A stretch of DNA of 13,646 nucleotides, from contig DBVO01000016.1 of assembly GCA_002308215.1 (NCBI GenBank), forward strand, positions 41,409-55,054, written 5' to 3'. A program made the position numbers and the translations under genes. This document shows, in pieces, positions 5,353-12,405 of this stretch; position 1 is the stretch's first letter; each line of letters begins with the position of its first letter. Below the pieces are notes generated by a model. It was given only the letters and a program-made list of their open reading frames with translations. It was not told the DNA's origin and ran no database searches. The DNA is from Christensenella sp. UBA1262. Its GTDB lineage: Bacteria; Bacillota; Clostridia; Christensenellales; CAG-917.

Positions 5353-7572
5353 ATGAAGAAAAAACTATTCATTAGTTTGATCGCAGTTGTGCTTGTTGTA
5401 GCTATGCTTACAGTCTGCTTCGCAGCATGTAACAAGAAGAACAAGAACAAAGGTGGCGGAGACGAAGGTCCAGCAGATTTGAGAGTTTGCTTTGATGCTA
5501 TCGTTGATGCAGCGACAAGTGCAGAAGGTGCTACAAGCGTTAATGCAGTAATGGATTATACTCTCACAGATGATGAAGATCACTCTGACGATGAAGATTG
5601 GGCAGTATATGATGCAACACTTGGCGACTTCTATGAAGCATTTGCAGCTGCAAAAGCAAATGAAGACGTTGATGCAAAACATGCAGGTATGGCTATCGCA
5701 GAAGCAAAACTTCTCGAAAGCGGTGCATTGTTGCCAACAACTTCTAATGGTGGCCGTTACGCAATTAATAAGACAGTTCCATTTTCTGCATCTCCAGTCC
5801 TTTGGGGTACAGATAGTGATCGTCTCTACACATTGCTTGTTTGCACAGACTATCTCAAGCTCTCAGACCGCAACGCTTTGAAAGCTCTCTACAAAGAGAA
5901 GAAAGGCACAGGTACATATATTGCAGAAGCAAAGAAGTATCTTGCAGCTCATGGTTATTCTCTTAAGAGCACATTGAACAGTGGTTATTCATCTGACCCA
6001 GAAACATGGGATATCACAGGTACAATGCGTGCTAACGACTCTGAAAAGATCGTTAACTGCTATGATGGTCTTGTTGGTTACGATGTTGAAGGTCGTTTGA
6101 TGGGTATGCTCGCAGACAACCTTACAATTTCTGAAGATGGTCTCAAATACACATTCCACATCAGAGAAGGCGTTAAGTGGGTTGACCAAGACGGCAGAGC
6201 TTATGCTGATGTTAAAGCAGATGACTTCGTCTATGGTATGCAAAGAGTTCTTGACCTCGGCCCAGCTGATGGTACAGGTTATCTTGTAGATGGTATCCTT
6301 AAAGGTGCATCCGCATATCTCTATCAAGAAGATGATGACTTCTCACATGTTGGCGTAAAAGCACTTGACGATCATACAATTGTTTATGAACTCGAAGCAC
6401 CATGTGCTTACTTCATCACAATGTTCAACTACAACCCATTTGCTCCAGTTTGCCGTGAATATGCAGAAGCACAAGGTGACAATTATGGTATTGACCCAGA
6501 ACACATTCTCTACAATGGTCCATTCATCGTTACAAACTTCACACCAAACAATAAGATCACATGGTCACAAAACGCATCTTATTGGAACAAGGGTGCTATG
6601 AACATCACAGAAATCAATTGGCTCAGCTATGCAGATAATGATGATGTTACAGCAACTTATGTTGACATGAAAGCAGGTACAATTGATGGCGCAAGCCTCA
6701 ACACAACAACTCTCCCACTCGCAAAACAAGATGGTCTCTACGACACATATGCATTTGTAAGTGGTACAGACGCAACAACATTCAGCTTCTTTGTAAACGT
6801 TGATCGTCATGGTTATCATACAGATGGTTACGATGATGCAGATTCAGAAAAGACAGCTGACCAAAAGGCAGTTTCTATTGCAGCACTTAGCAATGCAAAC
6901 TTCCGTATGGCATTTGCTCGTGGTATCGATCGTGAAGCATACAATGCAATCGCAGTCGGTAATGATTGTGCACTCTTCAGCTTGCAAAACAGCTTTACAC
7001 CAGGTACATTCGTTTCACTTGGTAAAGACGTAACAATCGAAATCAATGGTGTTGCAACAACATTCCGTAAGGGCACATACTATGGCGAAATCGTTCAAGC
7101 ACAACTTAATGCTGATTTGGGCGACAAGGCAATGAAAGTTTGGGATCCACAAGCAGACGGTGGCGCAGGTTCATCCGCAGGCTTCGATGGTTGGTTCAAT
7201 GCAGACGCAGCAAACTACTATCTCAACCTTGCAATTCAAGAACTTGCAGCACAAGGCATTAATGTAAGCGCAGAGAACCCAATCCATATCGATTACCCAG
7301 TTTATGGCACATATGCAACATACATGAACAGAGCAATCGCATTGAGAGACAGTGTTGCAGAAATGTTCGACGGTAAAGTCGTTATCGACATCGTTTCAAC
7401 ATCTCTCTATGGTTGGTACTATGTTGGTTACTTCGCAAGAAGCGGCGACCAATGCAACTATGACATCTATGACTGCTCAGGTTGGGGTCCAGACTACGGC
7501 GATCCAGCAACATATCTCAACACCATGAACCCTGTAACAGGCGACATGATCAAGATGCTTGGTATTTATTAA
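5353..7572 (+). CDS. oppA: Oligopeptide ABC transporter receptor lipoprotein (AmiA/OppA type), apparently circularly permuted
   Basis: A 739-residue surface receptor that would deliver peptides to the permease encoded downstream. Residues 1-25 are a signal peptide ending CFAA before lipidated C26, then a Lys/Asn/Gly linker. The order of the family blocks is unusual. Residues about 93-200 (AKANED, then LLPTTSNGGR around 126-135 and NKTVPF 139-144) match what is normally the C-terminal end of AmiA/OppA proteins. The usual N-terminal domain begins only at about 210 (SGYSSDPETWD), with YDGL 237-240 and the SBP_bac_5 block ending REGVKW. GWGPDYGDP (710-718), normally about 150 residues from the C-terminus in streptococcal receptors, is here about 22 residues from the end. 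GGAGGA (5340-5345) seven bases upstream fixes the start. The many A- and C-ending codons (ACA, GCA, AAC, GAC) suggest high expression. Confidence 0.93.
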   Translation: MKKKLFISLIAVVLVVAMLTVCFAACNKKNKNKGGGDEGPADLRVCFDAIVDAATSAEGATSVNAVMDYTLTDDEDHSDDEDWAVYDATLGDFYEAFAAAKANEDVDAKHAGMAIAEAKLLESGALLPTTSNGGRYAINKTVPFSASPVLWGTDSDRLYTLLVCTDYLKLSDRNALKALYKEKKGTGTYIAEAKKYLAAHGYSLKSTLNSGYSSDPETWDITGTMRANDSEKIVNCYDGLVGYDVEGRLMGMLADNLTISEDGLKYTFHIREGVKWVDQDGRAYADVKADDFVYGMQRVLDLGPADGTGYLVDGILKGASAYLYQEDDDFSHVGVKALDDHTIVYELEAPCAYFITMFNYNPFAPVCREYAEAQGDNYGIDPEHILYNGPFIVTNFTPNNKITWSQNASYWNKGAMNITEINWLSYADNDDVTATYVDMKAGTIDGASLNTTTLPLAKQDGLYDTYAFVSGTDATTFSFFVNVDRHGYHTDGYDDADSEKTADQKAVSIAALSNANFRMAFARGIDREAYNAIAVGNDCALFSLQNSFTPGTFVSLGKDVTIEINGVATTFRKGTYYGEIVQAQLNADLGDKAMKVWDPQADGGAGSSAGFDGWFNADAANYYLNLAIQELAAQGINVSAENPIHIDYPVYGTYATYMNRAIALRDSVAEMFDGKVVIDIVSTSLYGWYYVGYFARSGDQCNYDIYDCSGWGPDYGDPATYLNTMNPVTGDMIKMLGIY

Positions 7573-7620
7573 TAAATAATAAATAACTTACATTTTGAAT
7601 AAGCTATTTGAATCTTAAAA

Positions 7621-7644
7621 GGGTATCCTCTTCGGAGGATACCC
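7621..7644 (+). other. UUCG-capped intercistronic hairpin after the receptor gene
   Basis: GGGTATCCTC and GAGGATACCC form a perfect 10-bp stem closed by a TTCG tetraloop, an exceptionally stable RNA fold. It is followed by ACAAAC, not T, so it is not an intrinsic terminator. A block to 3' exonucleases that stabilises the receptor message is the likely role. Confidence 0.75.
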
Positions 7645-7657
7645 ACAAACAAGAATC

Positions 7658-7702
7658 AAAAACGGAAGGGGGTAGAATATTATCTATCCCTATTCCGTTT
7701 TT
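7658..7702 (+). terminator. Long hairpin with T-tail between receptor and permease genes, possible partial terminator
   Basis: AAAAACGGAA (7658-7667) pairs with TTCCGTTTTT (7693-7702), and inside it GGGGGTAGA with TCTATCCCT after a one-base bulge, about 19 pairs around a 6-base loop. The stem ends in five T. Because the permease genes follow 25 bases later with no promoter that I can find, partial read-through that sets a lower permease level is the simplest reading. Confidence 0.65.
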
Positions 7703-7726
7703 AGTCTAAACAAAAGGACACGCATT

Positions 7727-9295
7727 ATGTCTAAGTATTTAGTGAAAAGATTAATACGCGGATTGATTTCGGTTGTTATCATTGTTGCCGTTATTATGCT
7801 TCTCGTTTATACATTTATTAAGAGAGAAGATATATTTAAGAACGATCCTAACTTTTCCAAAAAATTGTCCAATGCGAGAGACGTCTATCAATATGAGAGA
7901 TGGGAGGACTTTGGCTATTTGGATTATGTTCCATATGGCGATTGGCTTAACATGCTCGTTAAAGATGGGACACTTACGTCAGAAAAACGTAATGAGGTCG
8001 CACAATTTGGATATACGGAAGCCGATGATACTCCAGCGGTAAAAGAGTACGTAGATAAATTTAAAGCGTACTATCAAAGCAAAGGCTATACAATCGTACG
8101 TCTTGATGCCGACATGAAAAAAATTACAGTCGGCGGCAGACAGGTGCTTTTTGCTTATAAGGATATTCCAGTGCTCACTCGTTTGTGGAAATTTTTCACA
8201 AGTATTCTTGAAGTGGACACAATCCATTATGTAGAAAATGATGAAGATTTGGTCGGTGAACGCGGCCTTACCTTTACGTTCTTTGATCCAGCTGCAGGCG
8301 GGAAGTTTTCTCCTGCAATTATGGGCAATGGAACAAAACATAAATATCTATTGTATTTTGACAATCAATTCCCATTTATTCATCAAAATGTTGTCAAGTT
8401 CCACCTTGGTAAATCATTCGCTGTTAATAGAGGTGTTGAAGTTGTCGAAACGATGACGAACAAACAAGGTAGTATTGTTAAGAGCGAAGTTACATATCCT
8501 ACTGGATATGTAGAAGAGACTTCTGATGATTTACATACTGCTACATTCTCGCCAAATGCCAATTTGGACAACACGTTCATAAAGACACGTTTTACAGATA
8601 AATATACTAATGTTACAAGCGTTAAGAGTTCAGGCTCAAGAATTACTCTTTCTTTCATCATTGGTATTATCTCTTCAATTATAGCATATCTGCTTGGCGT
8701 ACCGATTGGTATTGCTATGGCAAGAAATAAGGGCAAATGGTTTGACAAGATTGCAACTGCATATATCGTATTTATTTTGGCAGTTCCATCACTTGTTTAT
8801 ATCTTCATTTTCCGTACTGTAGGTATGGCGGCAAAATTGCCTGGTAAATTTGATATTGACAGTAATAACCCACTTCAATTTGTTTTGCCAATTGTATCGA
8901 TTGCGCTCCCGTCTGTTGCAGGACTTATGCAATGGCTCAGGCGTTATATGATTGACCAGATGAATAGTGACTATGTAAAATTTGCAAGATCTGGTGGTAT
9001 GTCAGAAAGAGGTATTTTCTCCAAGCATATTTTGAAGAATGCGGCAATTCCACTTGTCCATGGTATTCCAGGCACAATACTTGGAGCCTTGGTTGGCGGT
9101 TTCATTACAGAAACAATTTATTCTGTCCCTGGTACAGGTCGTATGCTTACACAGGCAATTACCTTGCGTGATAACGCGGTTATTGTAGGTCTTGCAGCAT
9201 TCTACTCTATGTTATCAATTATATCGCTTATACTTGGTGATATTTTGATGGCATTAGTTGATCCAAGAATATCCTTTACGGATAAAGCGAGGTAA
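7727..9295 (+). CDS. oppB: Oligopeptide ABC transporter permease, AmiC/OppB type with large external domain
   Basis: A 522-residue inner membrane subunit, one half of the translocation channel. TM1 is at about residues 9-31. An external region of about 270 residues follows (32-303) before the remaining helices, which start at ITLSFIIGIISS. Classic OppB proteins have about 306 residues, but streptococcal AmiC has a comparable large loop, and GTKHKYLLYF, then QFPF-HQN, matches AmiC as I recall it. The cytoplasmic EAA loop that docks on the ATPase is at about 415-444 (DYVKFARSGGMSERGIFSKH), and the end DPRISFTDKAR is family-typical. AAAGGA (7713-7718) lies eight bases before the ATG. The gene is separated from the receptor by 154 bases containing two hairpins, and from the next permease by two bases. 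Confidence 0.95.
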   Translation: MSKYLVKRLIRGLISVVIIVAVIMLLVYTFIKREDIFKNDPNFSKKLSNARDVYQYERWEDFGYLDYVPYGDWLNMLVKDGTLTSEKRNEVAQFGYTEADDTPAVKEYVDKFKAYYQSKGYTIVRLDADMKKITVGGRQVLFAYKDIPVLTRLWKFFTSILEVDTIHYVENDEDLVGERGLTFTFFDPAAGGKFSPAIMGNGTKHKYLLYFDNQFPFIHQNVVKFHLGKSFAVNRGVEVVETMTNKQGSIVKSEVTYPTGYVEETSDDLHTATFSPNANLDNTFIKTRFTDKYTNVTSVKSSGSRITLSFIIGIISSIIAYLLGVPIGIAMARNKGKWFDKIATAYIVFILAVPSLVYIFIFRTVGMAAKLPGKFDIDSNNPLQFVLPIVSIALPSVAGLMQWLRRYMIDQMNSDYVKFARSGGMSERGIFSKHILKNAAIPLVHGIPGTILGALVGGFITETIYSVPGTGRMLTQAITLRDNAVIVGLAAFYSMLSIISLILGDILMALVDPRISFTDKAR

Positions 9296-9297
9296 CT

Positions 9298-10347
9298 ATG
9301 AAAAAAGACGAACTTGCTTTAATTAAATATTATTCTACAAAAGTAGCGGACGTTGCTGATGAGAATAAACAAGTTAATCTTCAAGAGCTTAATATGGCTA
9401 ACGAAGAATTGTTTGCTCATCAAGACCATAGTGACCTCGAATCCGAAAAGATTACAGCTCCACGTTATTCCTATTGGAAATCAGTGTTTAGAGTTTTCTT
9501 TAAGAGAAAAATCAACATTATCTTCCTTGCACTTCTTGGACTTGTTTTGGCAATCACATATATTTACCCACTTATTATGGGTTATGATCCAGATGTTACG
9601 CCAAACATCCACATTAGAGACTTCAGTGCATGGAACTTGAGCCCAGAACAAGCAATTGAGAAGTATGGATTCAGTTTGCATTGGATTTTGGGTACTGGTA
9701 TGCGTGGCCAATCAACCTTCGACTATATTTGGTATGGTGGTACGATTTCGCTTTCACTCGCATTCATCTGCGCCGCGATCAACATGATCATTGGTATCGC
9801 ACTCGGTGCAATTTGGGGCTTCTCAAAGAAATTTGATATCTTCATGACCGAAGTATACAACATCATTGGAAACGTTCCAGGAATCCTTGTTATTACAGTT
9901 CTTGTTCTTATTTTGACAGCAGGTTTCTGGACGATGGTATTTGCGCTTACCATAACCGGTTGGCTAGGTATAGCGTATTTCATACGAACGCAAGTCATTA
10001 TTATTCGTGATAGAGAATATAACCTTGCCTCGCGTTGTTTAGGAACAAACATATTCCGCATTGCATTTAAAAATGTTTTGCCGTTTATGACCAGCGTTAT
10101 AGTGACGTTGCTCGCAACTGAGATACCAGCTTATATTAGTTCTGAAGTTTTCTTGTCATATATTGGACTTGGTATGAGCGACATGTCTCTTGGTAGAATT
10201 ATCCAAGAAGCTCAAGCATCAATGCTCGTTCAAGGACGTCAGATTCAGTTCTGGGCACCAGTTGCTGTTTCTGCTGTTATTACGATCGTTCTTTACGTTG
10301 TCGGACAAAATCTTGGCGACGCATCCGATCCACGTACGCACATGTAA
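9298..10347 (+). CDS. oppC: Oligopeptide ABC transporter permease, AmiD/OppC type
   Basis: A 349-residue second channel subunit. A charged cytoplasmic N-terminus of about 70 residues, somewhat longer than in streptococcal AmiD (308 residues), contains the family motif APRYSYWKSVF. TM1 spans about 72-94. The OppC motif FGTD-x-x-G appears as LGTGMRG (131-137), so the usual Asp is Gly. The EAA loop is at about 239-264 (REYNLASRCLGTNIFRIAFKN), and the protein ends VGQNLGDASDPRTHM, almost the AmiD ending. GAGG (9289-9292), inside the end of oppB, is the ribosome site, and only two bases separate the two genes, which indicates tight coupling of the permease pair. Confidence 0.95.
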   Translation: MKKDELALIKYYSTKVADVADENKQVNLQELNMANEELFAHQDHSDLESEKITAPRYSYWKSVFRVFFKRKINIIFLALLGLVLAITYIYPLIMGYDPDVTPNIHIRDFSAWNLSPEQAIEKYGFSLHWILGTGMRGQSTFDYIWYGGTISLSLAFICAAINMIIGIALGAIWGFSKKFDIFMTEVYNIIGNVPGILVITVLVLILTAGFWTMVFALTITGWLGIAYFIRTQVIIIRDREYNLASRCLGTNIFRIAFKNVLPFMTSVIVTLLATEIPAYISSEVFLSYIGLGMSDMSLGRIIQEAQASMLVQGRQIQFWAPVAVSAVITIVLYVVGQNLGDASDPRTHM

Positions 10348-10359
10348 GGAGGGTTAGTT

Positions 10360-12399
10360 ATGCCAAGAAGAAAACCAGATTCTCCTGAAATGATTAAAGT
10401 TGGAGCTCAAACTCCAGTCGCTTCACAACCTGTATCAGAAGGCGAACTTCATGATATTGTGGCTAAGAAAGCAAGAAAAGAGCGTCATGAAAACGAAGCA
10501 GAATTAAAAGAGCAACTTGCATCTAAATCGGATTTAGAGCAAAATGCTGAACCAAATGATGCTCCAGTAGCTGAACAATTGGCCGCTGAAGATGTTCAAC
10601 AAGAAGAGATTGCTAAAGAAGAACCAACGAATGTCATTGCGGATAAGGATAATGAAGAGAGAAAAGTTTTACTCTCTGTTAAGAACCTTGACGTAAAGTT
10701 CCATGTTCGTGGCAGAATTTTAACTGCAATACGTGGTATTTCTCTTGATATCTATGAAGGCGAGTCAATTGCAATTGTTGGCGAGTCCGGCTCTGGCAAA
10801 TCAGTTTTCACTAAAACTTTTGCTGGTATGCTTGATAGCAACGGTTTTATTGATAGAGGTGAAATTGTATTTAACGACCAAGAATTAGCAGATACAGTTG
10901 CAAAACCAACAAGCTTTGATAAAAAAGTACTTGATTGGGTGTTGACGTTCTTAAACAAGGCATCTCTTTTAGAGCATGGTGCTAATACATATCGTGAAAT
11001 CCTTGAGCTCAAAGCGGATCGTAAGCATAAGATAGCTCTTTCTGATGAGGAAGAAGAAACAATAGAAAAGCAAATTGCAGAAGCAAAATTCCAATTAACC
11101 GAAGCAATTAACTATAGAATGACTCTTACTCGTAAGGATAAAGAGCAACTTGCTGATGCTAATGCAAGAATCAAGAGGTTCAAAGCAGAACTTAAAAAGG
11201 CCGAAAAAGACAAAAAAGATGCTCTTAAAGAGCATAAGAAAGAGTTCCTTGCAGACAAAGAGTATCATGTTCAATACTCAAACAAGTTAGCAGAACTTAA
11301 TGCACGTTATAAAGAAGAAATTAAAGGCGAACTTAAAGAAGAACAAAAACAAAGAAATGAAGTTCTTGGCAAGGAAATCTATCTTAGTTGCGCAAGATAT
11401 AATTTCTTCGCGCGCATGAAAATCATTATTAAGCTCCTTGCATCTTTGCGTACGGCATTAAAACTTGGCGTTGATCTCAATGATGAAGAGACCCGCAATA
11501 AAGTTTTTGACAATGCAGTATTCCGTGTTAAATTTTTGGATGGTACGACAGAGACAAGTTTGCATGGTGTATGCGTATTGAACTTGGCAAAGGTCAAATA
11601 TGCAAAAGACTGGCAAAAGATAAGAGGTTCACGTATTGCTACTGTCTTCCAAGACCCAATGACAAGCTTGAACCCAATTATAACTATTGGTAAGCAAATC
11701 ACTTCTATTATAACAATGCATCAAAATTGTTCTGAAATAGAAGCTCGTGCAAAAGCTATAGACCTCATGAATAAGGTTGGTATTCCAAATGCGGAAAATC
11801 GTTTTGATGATTATCCATTCCAATATTCAGGTGGTATGCGTCAACGTATAGTTATAGCAATAGCTCTTTCATGTCAGCCAAAGATTCTTATCTGCGATGA
11901 GCCAACGACAGCTCTTGATGTTACGATTCAAGCACAAATTCTTCGCCTCATCAAAGATTTGCAAAAAGAATTTGGCTATACAATCGTGTTTATTACTCAC
12001 GACCTCGGTGTTGTTGCTAATATTGCAGAACGTGTCGCAGTTCTTTATGCTGGTCAAATTGTTGAGCTTGGAAAAGTAGAAGAAGTTTTCTATGACCCAC
12101 GTCATCCATATACATGGGCACTTCTTTCATCTCTTCCACAACTTGCACAAAAGAACACAAAGCTTTATTCAATTACTGGTACGCCTCCATCACTTTATAA
12201 CAAGATTGTTGGAGACCCATTTGCACCACGTAATCCATATTGCTTGAAGATAGACACATTGGTGGAACCACCTATGTTTAAAGTTACGGAAACACACTTT
12301 GCAAAAACGTGGCTACTTGATCCTCGTTCACCAAAGATTGAAAAACCTGACATTATCAAGTCAATCCACGAGAAACTAACTGAAGCATTCAATATTTAA
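10360..12399 (+). CDS. oppD: Oligopeptide ABC transporter ATPase, AmiE/OppD type with long insertion
   Basis: A 679-residue cytoplasmic ATPase that pairs with OppF to power import. The motifs are complete: Walker A GESGSGKS (141-148), Q-loop Q431 in VFQDPMTSLNP, signature YSGGMRQR (489-496), Walker B ILICDEP with D513 and E514, and H547 in the switch loop. The C-terminal part (DPRHPYTWALLSSLPQLA, then TGTPPSLY) is the oligopeptide-specific domain; it has one Cys (PYC), so the Fe-S cluster Cys set of some OppD proteins is absent. Two additions make it nearly twice as long as AmiE (about 355): a charged N-terminal extension (1 to about 105) and about 235 residues between E175-L176 and A415-K-D-W, rich in Lys, Glu, Ala and Leu and probably coiled coil. 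AGGAGGG (10347-10353), six bases upstream, defines the start. Confidence 0.95.
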   Translation: MPRRKPDSPEMIKVGAQTPVASQPVSEGELHDIVAKKARKERHENEAELKEQLASKSDLEQNAEPNDAPVAEQLAAEDVQQEEIAKEEPTNVIADKDNEERKVLLSVKNLDVKFHVRGRILTAIRGISLDIYEGESIAIVGESGSGKSVFTKTFAGMLDSNGFIDRGEIVFNDQELADTVAKPTSFDKKVLDWVLTFLNKASLLEHGANTYREILELKADRKHKIALSDEEEETIEKQIAEAKFQLTEAINYRMTLTRKDKEQLADANARIKRFKAELKKAEKDKKDALKEHKKEFLADKEYHVQYSNKLAELNARYKEEIKGELKEEQKQRNEVLGKEIYLSCARYNFFARMKIIIKLLASLRTALKLGVDLNDEETRNKVFDNAVFRVKFLDGTTETSLHGVCVLNLAKVKYAKDWQKIRGSRIATVFQDPMTSLNPIITIGKQITSIITMHQNCSEIEARAKAIDLMNKVGIPNAENRFDDYPFQYSGGMRQRIVIAIALSCQPKILICDEPTTALDVTIQAQILRLIKDLQKEFGYTIVFITHDLGVVANIAERVAVLYAGQIVELGKVEEVFYDPRHPYTWALLSSLPQLAQKNTKLYSITGTPPSLYNKIVGDPFAPRNPYCLKIDTLVEPPMFKVTETHFAKTWLLDPRSPKIEKPDIIKSIHEKLTEAFNI

Positions 12400-12405
12400 C
12401 GGACT

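Noticed and set aside
5365..5682. Antisense and alternative-frame open frames within the receptor gene (also 5989-6327, 6565-6819, 6828-7076)
   Set aside because: Cys/Ile-rich or low-complexity translations, no ribosome sites and full overlap with a confident gene; they result from its biased codon use.
7621..7644. The UUCG hairpin as an intrinsic terminator
   Set aside because: It is followed by ACAAACAAG with no T-tract. The second hairpin (7658-7702) fits a terminator better.
7573..7726. A lost or frameshifted 3' end of the receptor gene that would explain its missing C-terminal block
   Set aside because: The stretch contains several stop codons and two hairpins, and I find nothing like the PTTS or VPF block in any frame. 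That block is present, in frame, near the N-terminus of the same protein.
10891..11598. OppD insertion as an intein or inserted mobile element
   Set aside because: There are no intein splice motifs (no Cys/Ser start with a terminal His-Asn), no terminal repeats or transposase-like content, and base composition resembles the rest of the gene.
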